From NCBI GenBank assembly GCA_015056045.1, contig SVGZ01000008.1:1-64000 (forward strand): a stretch of DNA of 64,000 nucleotides, written 5' to 3'. Within the stretch, counting starts at the first letter, position 1; each line of letters opens with the position of its first letter. The notes beneath the pieces are model-generated. The model saw nothing but the letters and a program-made list of their open reading frames with translations. It was not told the DNA's origin and searched no databases. Both the position numbers and the translations under genes were made by a program. Below are positions 25,923 to 34,467 of this stretch, in pieces. The stretch is from Clostridiales bacterium (GTDB lineage: Bacteria; Bacillota; Clostridia; Christensenellales; Christensenellaceae).

Positions 25923-26960
25923 ATGAAAACAAAATATACCGCAACGATCTTTGCCGTTCTTGCAGCGGCGCTTTATGCGATCAATATTCCTTTATCCAAA
26001 TATTTGCTCGGCGGCGTTGAACCGACGATGATGGCGGCTTTTCTGTATTTAGGTGCAGGGCTCGGGCTCTTTTTATACAGCGTCGTTTTCGGAAAAGAAA
26101 AAAGCGCATCTCCGCTGACAAAAGAGGAGCTTCCCTATACTTTGGGCATGATCGTCCTCGATATTGCAGCGCCGATTCTGCTGATGCTCGGTCTTCTTCA
26201 GACAAGCTCTGCCAATGCCTCTCTGCTCAATAATTTTGAGATCGTAGCCACTTCGCTGATCGCCTTTTTCGTTTTCCGCGAAGCGCTTTCGAAAAGGCTT
26301 GCCGTTGCGATCATCCTTGTCACTTTGGCGAGTGCGGCATTGAGCTTTGAAGGCAAGGGCAGCTTTGATTTCAATATCGGTTCGCTTTATGTCCTTGGCG
26401 CAGCCTGCTGCTGGGGTTTGGAAAACAACTGCACAAGAGTCTTAAGCTCCAAAAGCTCCGTACAGATCACGACGATCAAAGGGATCTTTTCCGGTCTCGG
26501 GAGTCTGATCGTGGCGCTGATCCGCGGTGAAAAACTGCCCGGACTTCTCCCCATTGCAGCGGTTCTTGTCCTGGGCTTTGTTTCTTATGGTCTCAGCATC
26601 AATTTTTATATCAAAGCGCAGAAAGACCTCGGTGCAGCCAAAACGAGCGCATATTATTCGATCGCACCTTTTTTGGGCGTATTCTTCGGTATTCTGATCT
26701 TCCGCGAAAATCCGGGCATTCAGTTCTATATCGGGCTTGTCATCATGATCATCGCAACGGTCCTGATGGTCAGGGATACGATCGGTCTGCAGCATACACA
26801 TGAGCATTCCCATACGCATACGCATGAACACAGCCATGGCGATCTTATTCACAGCCACGAGCATACGCATACCCATACGCACACGCACATCCACAGCGGC
26901 GATGAAAATGACCATACGCACGATCATAAAGAAGAATTGCCGCATGACCATACGCATTAA
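25923..26960 (+). CDS. EamA/DMT-family transporter with histidine-rich C-terminal tail
   Basis: A 345-residue inner-membrane protein. The first about 285 residues form ten helices in two EamA repeats (first PLSKYLLGGVEPTMMAAFLY, second IKAQKDLGAAKTSAYYSIAP). Residues about 291-345 are a hydrophilic tail with roughly 22 His, mostly HTH/HEH/HSH patterns, like metal-binding loops of ZIP and CDF transporters. EamA proteins export metabolites or drugs; the tail is an unusual addition that suggests metal sensing or binding. The divergent TetR gene is the likely regulator. GGAGG lies 13 nt before the ATG. The tail DNA is repetitive (CATACGCA units), so its length may vary by slippage. Confidence 0.85.
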   Translation: MKTKYTATIFAVLAAALYAINIPLSKYLLGGVEPTMMAAFLYLGAGLGLFLYSVVFGKEKSASPLTKEELPYTLGMIVLDIAAPILLMLGLLQTSSANASLLNNFEIVATSLIAFFVFREALSKRLAVAIILVTLASAALSFEGKGSFDFNIGSLYVLGAACCWGLENNCTRVLSSKSSVQITTIKGIFSGLGSLIVALIRGEKLPGLLPIAAVLVLGFVSYGLSINFYIKAQKDLGAAKTSAYYSIAPFLGVFFGILIFRENPGIQFYIGLVIMIIATVLMVRDTIGLQHTHEHSHTHTHEHSHGDLIHSHEHTHTHTHTHIHSGDENDHTHDHKEELPHDHTH

Positions 26961-26961
26961 C

Positions 26962-26997
26962 AAAAAAAGCTCTCCGAAATGGAGAGCTTCATTTTTT
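26962..26997. terminator. Bidirectional intrinsic terminator
   Basis: Stem AAGCTCTCC (26967-26975 with 26981-26989, loop GAAAT), with an A-run before it and TTTTTT after it. It is the same hairpin core as at 25195. It separates the transporter (+) and the Fe-S aldo/keto reductase (-). Confidence 0.9.
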
Positions 26998-28024
26998 AGT
27001 CTACGCTGACTTTCTTTGCCAATACGTTTCTGTAATCTTCGAGGTTTTTGCGGAGAAGTTCGGGCGTATTGAGCGAATAAGGGCAATGCGAGGTGCAGTT
27101 GCCGCAGCCGATGCAGTTTTCGATCTTGTTCATTTCTTCCTGCATAGCCGGTTCGAGGAACTTTGCCGAAGGTGCACGGCGAAGGAGAAGGGACATTCTT
27201 GCCGCTGTCGGGATGTTGATCTCCGCAGGGCAAGGCAGGCAATAACCACAAGCACGGCAGAAATTGCCGATCAGCTCTGCACGGTCTTTTGCGATGATCT
27301 CCTCAAGCTCTGCATCGAGTACAGGCGGGTTTTTTCCGTAAGAAATGAATTCTTCAAGCTCTGTCATGCGCTGGATACCCCAGATTGGTGCAACATTTTT
27401 GAACTGTGCGATGAAGGCATAGGCAGCTTTTGCGTTTGTGATAAGTCCGCCCGAAAGCGCTTTCATGGCAAGAACGCCCATATCTTTTTCTTCGCAAAGC
27501 TTGATCAGCTCGATATCCTTATCGCCTGCGAGGTAGCAGAACGGGAACTGCAGCGTATCGTAAAGACCGGAATTAACGGCTTCGAGCGCATTGTCGAGTC
27601 TGTGGTTGGTGATGCCGATGAAGCGGATCTTGCCCTGTTTTTTTGCTTCGAGCATGGCATCGTAAAGACCGTCTGCACCGCCGGGTTTCGGGACGAACTT
27701 CGGGTTATGGAACTGATAGATATCGATATAATCGGTTTTTAATCTCTTCAGCGATGTTTCGAGGTCGCTCCAAAAACCTTCTACGGTTGTGGAAGGTGTT
27801 TTTGTTGTGATGATGATATTTTTTCTGACATCGGAAAGCGCATAGCCGAGCTTTTCTTCGCTGTCTGTATAGCCATAGGCGGTGTCGAAAAGTTCAAAGC
27901 CATTGTCATAGGCGTGGCGAAGGATCGTTTTTGCCGTTTCCTTATCAACTCTCTGGATCGGGAGTGCGCCGAAGCTGTTTTTGTTGACGATGATGCCGGT
28001 TCTTCCAAGACGTACTTTTTCCAT
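26996..28024 (-). CDS. Aldo/keto reductase with C-terminal [4Fe-4S] ferredoxin domain (COG1453 type)
   Basis: A 342-residue fusion: aldo/keto reductase barrel (FDTAYGYTDSEEKLG with catalytic Asp/Tyr, ITTKTPS with Lys, YQFHNPKF with His) and a ferredoxin-like tail with ACGYCLPCPAEINIP and NCIGCGNCTSHCPY. The tail could feed electrons from ferredoxin. It is not part of the five-gene array and belongs to another branch. The start MEKVRLGRTG at 28024 has GGAGG 5 nt upstream; an upstream in-frame start at 28066 has none. Confidence 0.9.
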   Translation of the reverse strand: MEKVRLGRTGIIVNKNSFGALPIQRVDKETAKTILRHAYDNGFELFDTAYGYTDSEEKLGYALSDVRKNIIITTKTPSTTVEGFWSDLETSLKRLKTDYIDIYQFHNPKFVPKPGGADGLYDAMLEAKKQGKIRFIGITNHRLDNALEAVNSGLYDTLQFPFCYLAGDKDIELIKLCEEKDMGVLAMKALSGGLITNAKAAYAFIAQFKNVAPIWGIQRMTELEEFISYGKNPPVLDAELEEIIAKDRAELIGNFCRACGYCLPCPAEINIPTAARMSLLLRRAPSAKFLEPAMQEEMNKIENCIGCGNCTSHCPYSLNTPELLRKNLEDYRNVLAKKVSVD

Positions 28025-28115
28025 ATTTTCCTCCGATAAATTCTGCTTGTTTTCGGTCATTTTCATACGATACTTTTATGATAGCAAAAGTGTTTTTTTC
28101 GGTCAAGCGGAAAAC

Positions 28116-28144
28116 TTGTATTATGCGGCAGACGCGCATATAAT
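28116..28144 (+). promoter_or_regulatory. Promoter of the DUF218 gene
   Basis: TTGTAT (28116-28121) and a perfect TATAAT (28139-28144) are 17 nt apart, leaving a very short leader before the start at 28164. Confidence 0.7.
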
Positions 28145-28163
28145 AATGAAAAAAGGAGAGTTT

Positions 28164-28895
28164 ATGCAGGTATTTTTAAGTCTTATCGGGCTTCTCGGTA
28201 TTTTTTACACAGTTTTTCTGTTTTTCCATTCGAATATCAATCTGGGTGTCTTGATGCCGGCGATCATGGGTTTTCCGCTGCTGATCGTCGGGGTATTTTT
28301 GCCGTATTTTGGCAGCCTTTTCGGAAAAATACTGCTTATGCTCATGGCACTTGCGTATATAGCGTTCGGTGTTCTCTTTTTATATTGCTATTTATTGATC
28401 AAAAAGACACCGCTTTGCAAAGAAAGAGAAGTGGATGCGCTTATCATATGCGGTGCTGCTGTTCGCAACGGAAAGATGAGCCTTGCCCTTGAAAAAAGGA
28501 CACGGGCAGCGCTTGCTTATCTGCAGGCGCATGAAAAGACGATCTGCGTTGTTTCGGGCGGAAAAGGCTTGCAGGAAACGGTTTCCGAAGCGGAGCTTAT
28601 GCGGCGTTTTCTTTTAAAAAACGGTATTGCGGAAGAGAGGATTTTATTTGAAGATAAGGCCGAAAGCACAAGGCAAAACATGGAATTCGGCGCAAAGCTG
28701 GTTTTCGATCGTCTTGGCAAAGAAGCATCCCTTGCCGTTGTGACGAGCGATTTCCATATATACAGGGCTGTCCTCGAAGCAAGGAAAATTTTTCCCGAAG
28801 CCCTTGGCATTACGAGCAGGTCCGAATGGTTTATGAAGCCTTCCTATTATCTGCGCGAAACGGCGGCGATCACAAAAACACGCTTTTTATCATAA
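28164..28895 (+). CDS. YdcF/ElyC/SanA-family (DUF218) membrane protein
   Basis: A 243-residue protein with three or four N-terminal membrane helices and a DUF218 domain from about residue 90 (ALIICGAAVRNGKMSLALEKR, CVVSGGKG, EDKAESTRQNMEF, AVVTSDFHIYRA). In enterobacteria ElyC and SanA act in cell-envelope integrity; YdcF-like proteins in Firmicutes are poorly studied. The start at 28164 has GGAG 5 nt upstream; longer in-frame starts overlap the neighbouring gene's promoter region. Confidence 0.85.
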   Translation: MQVFLSLIGLLGIFYTVFLFFHSNINLGVLMPAIMGFPLLIVGVFLPYFGSLFGKILLMLMALAYIAFGVLFLYCYLLIKKTPLCKEREVDALIICGAAVRNGKMSLALEKRTRAALAYLQAHEKTICVVSGGKGLQETVSEAELMRRFLLKNGIAEERILFEDKAESTRQNMEFGAKLVFDRLGKEASLAVVTSDFHIYRAVLEARKIFPEALGITSRSEWFMKPSYYLRETAAITKTRFLS

Positions 28896-28903
28896 CGAAA
28901 AAC

Positions 28904-28929
28904 ACGGCACCGGTCGGGTGTCGTTTTTT
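28904..28929 (+). terminator. Intrinsic terminator of the DUF218 gene
   Basis: An 8-bp stem ACGGCACC/GGTGTCGT (28904-28911 with 28917-28924, one G-T pair) followed by TTTTT. Confidence 0.8.
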
Positions 28930-28956
28930 GTTTAAAAAATTGATACAAGTTTCCTA

Positions 28957-28984
28957 TTTACATTTGTATATGCTGTAGTAGAAT
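28957..28984 (+). promoter_or_regulatory. Promoter of the MarR/ABC operon
   Basis: TTTACA (28957-28962) and TAGAAT (28979-28984) are 16 nt apart. Just downstream, two direct GTTAATA copies (28992-28998 and 29001-29007) could be the MarR operator. Confidence 0.5.
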
Positions 28985-29024
28985 AAAAATAGTTAATACT
29001 GTTAATAAGTTTTTGGAGGAAACT

Positions 29025-29453
29025 GTGGAAAAAGACCTGACACAGACATTTATAGAAGCACTTTGGGATATTTTCCGGCTGCGTTCGATGAGCAGACTTG
29101 GGGAATTTTTACAGGGCGAAACGCTCATTTTGGCATACCTTGACGATCACAGGGAAAAAGCGGTTCATCCGTCGGAGCTTTCCAAAAATCTCGGTATGAC
29201 AAAACCCCGTGTGACGGCAGCAGTTTCTGCGCTTTCGGCAAAGGGCTGCGTTTTATCCAAGCAATGCGAAAACGACGGCAGAATGGTCGAGCTGTATCTG
29301 ACCGAAAAAGGCAGTGAGCTCATTCGCGAAAAAAGAGAAAAAATACACGCCTATTTTACGCGCTTTGTTAAAAAAATGGAAGCTGCGGATATTCTTGAGC
29401 TGACGAGGCTCATCGGCTTATCGGTCGAAATGATGAAAGATGAGGAAATGTAA
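29025..29453 (+). CDS. MarR-family transcriptional regulator
   Basis: A 142-residue winged-helix dimer regulator (HPSELSKNLGMTKPRVTAAVSALSAKG with recognition helix, and the wing near NDGRMVELYLT). It heads a three-gene operon with an ABC exporter-type ATPase and permease, and probably represses it. The GTG at 29025 is chosen as start because GGAGG lies 4 nt upstream; the TTG at 29013 has no ribosome site. It ends in TAATG, overlapping the ATPase start by one base. Confidence 0.88.
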   Translation: MEKDLTQTFIEALWDIFRLRSMSRLGEFLQGETLILAYLDDHREKAVHPSELSKNLGMTKPRVTAAVSALSAKGCVLSKQCENDGRMVELYLTEKGSELIREKREKIHAYFTRFVKKMEAADILELTRLIGLSVEMMKDEEM

Positions 29454-30157
29454 TGGCAGAGTTTGTTGAATTCAGAGAAGTTTCAAAATTTTATATTATG
29501 GGCGATACAAAAATCGCCGCAAACGATAAGGTCAGCTTTTCCATCAAAAAAGGCGAATTCTGCGTTATTGTCGGACCTTCCGGTGCGGGAAAAACGACTA
29601 TCCTCAATATTCTTGGCGGAATGGATTCCTGCGACGTGGGCGAGATCATATTGGATGATATCCGTGTGCATGAGCTTACCGAAGGCGAACTGACCGATTA
29701 CAGGCGTTATGATGTCGGTTTCGTTTTCCAGTTCTATAATCTTGTGGCAAATCTTACCGCACTTGAAAATGTAGAGCTGGCTTCGGAGATCTGCCGTGAT
29801 CCGGTTGATGCAAGGGAAGCTTTACGGCAAGTCGGTCTTGGCGAACGCATGGATAATTTCCCTTCACAGCTTTCCGGCGGTGAACAACAGCGTGTTTCGA
29901 TCGCAAGAGCTTTGGCAAAGAACCCAAAGATACTTCTTTGCGATGAACCGACGGGTGCGCTTGACTATAAAACGGGCAAAGCGGTTTTGAAACAGCTGCA
30001 GAATGCCTGCCGTGAAATGGGCAAAACCGTCATCGTCATTACGCATAACCTTGCAATTTGCGATATGGCAGATCGTGTTATTCATATTGCCAACGGCTCC
30101 GTTTCCAAAATCCTGACCAACGAACACCCGAAACCGATCGAAGAAATTGAATGGTAA
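29453..30157 (+). CDS. ABC transporter ATP-binding protein (MacB/LolD type)
   Basis: A 234-residue ATPase. Walker A (GPSGAGKTT), Q-loop (FVFQFYNL), signature (LSGGEQQR), Walker B ([12 protein letters not shown]) and the switch His (VITHN) are all intact. It energises the giant permease that starts 1 nt after its stop. Such pairs work as efflux or mechanotransmission devices, not importers, because no binding protein is encoded. Confidence 0.93.
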   Translation: MAEFVEFREVSKFYIMGDTKIAANDKVSFSIKKGEFCVIVGPSGAGKTTILNILGGMDSCDVGEIILDDIRVHELTEGELTDYRRYDVGFVFQFYNLVANLTALENVELASEICRDPVDAREALRQVGLGERMDNFPSQLSGGEQQRVSIARALAKNPKILLCDEPTGALDYKTGKAVLKQLQNACREMGKTVIVITHNLAICDMADRVIHIANGSVSKILTNEHPKPIEEIEW

Positions 30158-30158
30158 G

Positions 30159-33100
30159 ATGACAAAACACAGAAAATTGGGAAAAACCTACATTAAAAAT
30201 ATATTGCGCGAGATCAAGGGCAGCATCGGGCGATGTTTTGCCATTGTGGCGATCGCGCTTTTGACGACGAGCGTTGTCACGGGCTTGCTGCTTATCACGC
30301 CATACCTCAAAAACACCATGGATGTCTATCTCGACGGACAAAACACGATGGATATTTTTATCAAATCGGAGCTTGGCCTGACGGAAGAGGATCTTTTGGC
30401 TATTCGTAAACAGGAGATCATCGGGCAAGCAGAAGCGGCAAAAAGCCTCGATAAGCTCATTCTCAACAGCTCGGGAAAGACCTTGACCGCACGTTTTTAT
30501 GGGCAAAGTTTTGAAAATCAGATCAATCGCCTTATGCTTACGGAAGGTCGTTTGCCCGAAAACACGAACGAATGTTTGGCCATTGCGGGAAGCGATGCCT
30601 TTTATCCTGTTGCCGTCGGCGAAAAGCTGAAGATATCGCCTGCAAATGACGATTTTGAAAACATCGGTGATGAATTTGCCGAAACGGAATTTACCGTCGT
30701 CGGCATTGCGGAAAGCCCGCTGTATTATGCCAAACTGCAGGAAATGAGTACGCTTGGCAGCGGTTCTGTCGATACGGTGCTCTATACTTTGCCCGAAAGC
30801 TTCAATCTGGACGTCTATACGGATTTCTTCTTAAAGCTCAAAGGCAGCGAAGAATTTGTCGCTTTTACCGATGAATACAACGATTTTGTTTCGGATGCGA
30901 TCGATGCGCTTGAGGTTTTCGGCAAAGAACGTGCAGATATCCGCATCGAAACCGTTCGTGCGGAAGCTGAAGCGGAACTTGCCGATGCATGGGCTGAATA
31001 CAGAAGTGAAAGAGCAGATGCGGAAGCAGAGCTTGCCGATGCAAAAAAGAAGCTTGATGAAGCCAAAATCGAGATCGAAGATGCCGAAAAACAGCTTGAT
31101 GAAGGCGAAGCAGAGATCGAAAAAGGCTATGCGGAGCTGAAAAAGGGAAAAAATCGCTTTAATCGGGAGATGAAAGCTGCCGAAAAGCAGTTTGCCGATG
31201 CTGAGCTGCAGATCGAGGCTGCAAAGGCAGAGCTTGCACAGGGAAAAGAGCAGCTTTTGGCGCAGGAAAACAGAGTGAATACACTTCGTCGTGTTGCCGC
31301 ATTGATAGAGGAATTGCCGCCGGAATATCAGGACGATTTTGCTGTGCTTGGCAGCGATTCCATCAGCAATATGGCTAACGTGATCGGTGAAGTCCTCCAA
31401 AGCGACCGTACAACGGCAGAAAAAGTGCAGATCATCGGCACGATCACCAAAATCGGTGTACAGCTCCTGAGCCTTGGCGGCGGTAATCTTGGCGGAGAAA
31501 TGGAAAGCGTCAATATTTATGATGCTATTACCGCGTATGATGCCGCAATGCAGGAGATCGAAGCTGCGGAAAGCCTGATCGCTGAACAGGAAAAACAGCT
31601 CGAAGAAGGCAAAATTGCGCTTGAAGAAGGCAAAAAAGAGGCACAGAGAGAATTCCGCATTGCCGAAAGAAAACTGAAAGCTGCCGAAGAAGATCTGGCA
31701 AAAGGCAAAGAGGAATTTCTCGAAGGCAAAGGCGAATATTTAAGCGGACGCATGGAATATTACGAAGGCTTGGCCGAAGCGGAAGAAGGCTTTGCCGAAG
31801 CAGAGGAAAAACTTGCCGAAGCGGAAGAAGATATCTGGAAACTTGAGGAAAAAGAGTGGTATATCTTAGATAAACAGAGCACGATGTCTTATGCGAGCTT
31901 CATGACCAATATCGTCAAGGTAGACGTTATCGTGCGCTTATTCCCGGTATTTTTCATGCTGGTTGCACTTCTTGTTTCGCTGACGACGATGACGCGCATG
32001 GTCGAAGAACAGCGCATACAGATCGGCACATTAAAAGCACTCGGTTTCTCCAAAGCCGCCATTTTGGGCAAATACGTCATTTACAGCGGTGCGGCAAGTA
32101 TTTTGGGCAGTATCATCGGAGCACCTGTTGGGATATGGATTCTGCCGAAGCTGATCTATAACGCATTTCTTTCGCTGTATGATATGCCGCCGTTGATCAT
32201 CGGTTCGCATAGCTATATCGGGATCATCGTTACGCTTGCCTGCATCGGCTGTACGGTCGGTTCCGCTGCATATTCCTGTTTGAGTTCGCTCAGGGAAAAA
32301 CCGGCTTCGCTGATGCTGCCGAAAGCGCCAAAAGCTGGCAAACGCATTTTCCTTGAATATATAAGGCCGCTTTGGCGAAAGCTGAGCTTTTCCAAAAAAG
32401 CAACGGCAAGAAACATCCTCCGCAACAAAAAGAATCTTTTCATGACGGTTCTTGGTGTTGCGGGCTGTACAGCGCTTCTGATCATCGGTTTTGGCCTGAA
32501 ATCGGCGATGGAAATTTCTGCACAAAGGCAATATGATGCCGTTTTGCGCTATGACCTGATCATCCGCACGGAAGAGGATACGAGCTACTTACGTGAGCTT
32601 GCGGAGATCGGCAGAGAGCATTACACAAGGGTACGCTTTGAAAATGCGGAGATGATGCACGATAACAAGAGTTTTGCGATCGAGCTGTATATCCCCGAAA
32701 ATACGGAGGAATTTGGGAAATTTTTCGGTCTCCACGATATGCACACGCTGAAAGAACTGCCGCTTGATGATGATTCCGTCATCCTGAGCTATGCTTTGGC
32801 GAAAGAGATCGGTGCGGAAAAAGGCAGCGAGATCAGCATCAAAAATACAGATGCTGACCTTGGCAGGCTCATCGTCACGGATATTGCGGAAAATTATTTC
32901 GGTGCTTTTGCCGTTGTCGGGAAAAACGCCGCTGCGGATGCTTACGGAACTTTGAAAGCCAACGCATGGCTTGCCGAAAGCGGTATCGATACGGCGGAAG
33001 AAAAGGATGCTTTTCTGCTTACGCTGCTTGAAAACGAGGATGTCAAGGCAGCCTCATTCTCCTCCGATGCACAGGGCACGTTTGATATTCTGCTTTCGAG

Positions 33101-33506
33101 CATGACCTTTATCGTGCTTTTCATCATTGCCGCATCGGGTGCGCTTGTGGCAACGGTGCTCTATAACCTGACGAACATCAACATCAATGAACGCAAAAGA
33201 GAGCTTGCTGCACTTCGCGTCCTCGGTTACCATAAGAAGGAAGTTGGCAGATATATTTTCCGTGAGATCGTAATTTTATGTGTTTTGGGTACGTTGGTCG
33301 GTCTTGTTCTTGGGCATTATTTCCATCTATTCGTCCTTGATGCCCTGGAAAGCTTCAATATGTGCTTCGGTGTTTCGCTCGATTGGCCTTGTTATCTCTA
33401 TGCTGCGGTGATCACGATGGCATTTTCCGGTCTTGTCGATATTTTCATGTACAAGACAAAGGTCAAGACGATCGATATGGCGGAAAGCATGAAAGCGGTC
33501 GATTAA
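30159..33506 (+). CDS. Giant FtsX-like ABC permease with external coiled coil
   Basis: A 1,115-residue MacB/FtsX-type permease. One helix near the N-terminus is followed by a MacB-like periplasmic-core domain. A long charged region then runs from about residue 265 to 575 with heptad-like repeats (units such as AEAELADAKKKLDEAK, EQEKQLEEGKIALEEGK), predicted coiled coil, and is interrupted near 370-450. Three helices of the first FtsX domain follow (IVKVDVIVRLFPVFFMLVALL), then the second half with a further four helices. This type in Firmicutes is linked to export or surface-signal transduction; the substrate is unknown. The ATG at 30159 is preferred to a TTG at 30147, although its ribosome site is weak, so translation likely relies on coupling to the ATPase. 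Confidence 0.88.
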   Translation: MTKHRKLGKTYIKNILREIKGSIGRCFAIVAIALLTTSVVTGLLLITPYLKNTMDVYLDGQNTMDIFIKSELGLTEEDLLAIRKQEIIGQAEAAKSLDKLILNSSGKTLTARFYGQSFENQINRLMLTEGRLPENTNECLAIAGSDAFYPVAVGEKLKISPANDDFENIGDEFAETEFTVVGIAESPLYYAKLQEMSTLGSGSVDTVLYTLPESFNLDVYTDFFLKLKGSEEFVAFTDEYNDFVSDAIDALEVFGKERADIRIETVRAEAEAELADAWAEYRSERADAEAELADAKKKLDEAKIEIEDAEKQLDEGEAEIEKGYAELKKGKNRFNREMKAAEKQFADAELQIEAAKAELAQGKEQLLAQENRVNTLRRVAALIEELPPEYQDDFAVLGSDSISNMANVIGEVLQSDRTTAEKVQIIGTITKIGVQLLSLGGGNLGGEMESVNIYDAITAYDAAMQEIEAAESLIAEQEKQLEEGKIALEEGKKEAQREFRIAERKLKAAEEDLAKGKEEFLEGKGEYLSGRMEYYEGLAEAEEGFAEAEEKLAEAEEDIWKLEEKEWYILDKQSTMSYASFMTNIVKVDVIVRLFPVFFMLVALLVSLTTMTRMVEEQRIQIGTLKALGFSKAAILGKYVIYSGAASILGSIIGAPVGIWILPKLIYNAFLSLYDMPPLIIGSHSYIGIIVTLACIGCTVGSAAYSCLSSLREKPASLMLPKAPKAGKRIFLEYIRPLWRKLSFSKKATARNILRNKKNLFMTVLGVAGCTALLIIGFGLKSAMEISAQRQYDAVLRYDLIIRTEEDTSYLRELAEIGREHYTRVRFENAEMMHDNKSFAIELYIPENTEEFGKFFGLHDMHTLKELPLDDDSVILSYALAKEIGAEKGSEISIKNTDADLGRLIVTDIAENYFGAFAVVGKNAAADAYGTLKANAWLAESGIDTAEEKDAFLLTLLENEDVKAASFSSDAQGTFDILLSSMTFIVLFIIAASGALVATVLYNLTNININERKRELAALRVLGYHKKEVGRYIFREIVILCVLGTLVGLVLGHYFHLFVLDALESFNMCFGVSLDWPCYLYAAVITMAFSGLVDIFMYKTKVKTIDMAESMKAVD

Positions 33507-33522
33507 AAAAGAAGAAAAAAGT

Positions 33523-33553
33523 AAGAGCGTATCGCTGTGGATACGCTCTTTTT
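33523..33553 (+). terminator. Intrinsic terminator of the MarR/ABC operon
   Basis: Stem AGAGCGTATC (33524-33533 with 33540-33549) followed by a T-run. It stands 17 nt after the permease stop codon. Confidence 0.9.
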
Positions 33554-33569
33554 AAGCTGCATGATCACG

Positions 33570-33665
33570 AAAAAAAGCGTCATCCCTCAGGGCGGCGTTG
33601 GTCTTCATAAAGACAATAGGTCGATCTGCCCCGGATGACGCTTGCGGTTGCCCGCATCTTTATGA
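33570..33665 (-). ncRNA. Candidate structured RNA ending in an intrinsic terminator (unclassified)
   Basis: Read on the minus strand, it has a small hairpin GCGG-GCAA-CCGC (33644-33655). A 10-bp stem AGCGTCATCC/GGATGACGCT (33576-33585 with 33633-33642) closes a 47-nt inner part, and a run of seven T residues follows at once. Inside are a GGGC/GCCC pairing (33590-33593 with 33628-33631) and a hairpin GTCTT/AAGAC (33601-33614). The sequence TCTTTATG just upstream (33657-33664) can pair with CATAAAGA in that inner hairpin (33606-33613), as a pseudoknot or a switch. It follows the 59-residue gene. I do not recognise the class; it may be a 3' UTR element or a small RNA. Confidence 0.5.
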
Positions 33666-33685
33666 TACAACACTTGCGGTGCATT

Positions 33686-33865
33686 TTAAAGAGTTTTTTT
33701 AAAAACCATGCGCCGGATGAATAAAGGGTAATCTTCCTTCCTTATGATATATTGCGAACGGCGGATGATCTCTTCCTGTTCCGCTTCGGGAAAGGCAAGA
33801 AACTGCGTGAGGGCTTCCTTATCTTTGGCAAGCGCCATTCCGAAATACAGGGGCATATTTTTCAT
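33686..33865 (-). CDS. Small conserved-looking protein, 59 residues
   Basis: A 59-residue frame from the ATG at 33865 to the TAA at 33686. It begins MKNMPLYFGMALAKDKEAL and has a helix with FPEAEQEEIIRRS. Short Firmicute proteins starting MPL.FGMALA..., about 50-60 residues long, are familiar as unnamed conserved genes, so this is likely real. AAAGGA lies about 9 nt upstream, and a fair promoter candidate (TTGCGA, 17 nt, TATTTA) sits farther up on the minus strand. It is predicted soluble, with no known function. It is followed by the candidate structured RNA. Confidence 0.7.
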   Translation of the reverse strand: MKNMPLYFGMALAKDKEALTQFLAFPEAEQEEIIRRSQYIIRKEDYPLFIRRMVFKKTL

Positions 33866-33992
33866 AGCAAAAGTCCTTTTTCTTGGTAGTTTGCGTATAA
33901 ATAAGAAAAATATGTAAATATCGCAAGGGAATAAACATTTTCTGTATTCCGTTTCAGGGGCAAATAGTGTAAAATAGGTGTGAGGTGAGAAA

Positions 33993-34457
33993 ATGAGTCA
34001 AAAAAATCTTTCCGTGATGCTGCGCATGATCTGTATCGTATGCTGTTTTATACTGCTCTGTATGTGCGGATATGCGTATTTTCGCATCGATGAGATGATG
34101 AAAGAAGCGCTGCATATTGTTTTGTCAAAGCTGATCGTTGCGGTCTGTGCCGTTGTTGTTGCTATTGCGATCTTCTTTGCATGGGCGATTTTTGCGGATA
34201 TTGGCCGGGACCGCTCTTTTACCATGAAAAATGCGGAAAGATTAAAAGTGATCGCATGGCTTTTCCTTTCGGATTCTCTGGTATTTCTTGCGGCATTGGC
34301 GGCGGTTTTCATCCTGAAAATCGGCAGCGCAGGGCTTCCTTTTGTGATGCTGCTCATTATTTTCATCGGCATTTCGCTGACGGTCATCTGTGCCTGCTTA
34401 TCGCACCTTATCGCAAAAGCGGCTGTGATAGAGCAGGAAAACGAACTGACGATCTGA
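33993..34457 (+). CDS. DUF2975-family membrane protein
   Basis: A 154-residue protein with four membrane helices (about 9-30, 45-68, 86-108, 115-140) matching DUF2975 proteins. The cytoplasmic loop between helices 2 and 3 reads FADIGRDRSFTMKNAERL, the typical family spot. DUF2975 proteins are usually paired with a small Cro/CI-type HTH protein, as here, and the pair may sense a membrane signal. A putative -10 TAAAAT lies upstream. Confidence 0.85.
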   Translation: MSQKNLSVMLRMICIVCCFILLCMCGYAYFRIDEMMKEALHIVLSKLIVAVCAVVVAIAIFFAWAIFADIGRDRSFTMKNAERLKVIAWLFLSDSLVFLAALAAVFILKIGSAGLPFVMLLIIFIGISLTVICACLSHLIAKAAVIEQENELTI

Positions 34458-34467
34458 GGGAGGCTTT

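Noticed and set aside
33570-33665. Identification of the RNA-like element as a fluoride, ZTP or NiCo riboswitch, or a hammerhead or twister ribozyme
   Set aside because: Single short matches exist, such as a terminal GATGACGC and a CCGCC segment, but the conserved cores are not complete.
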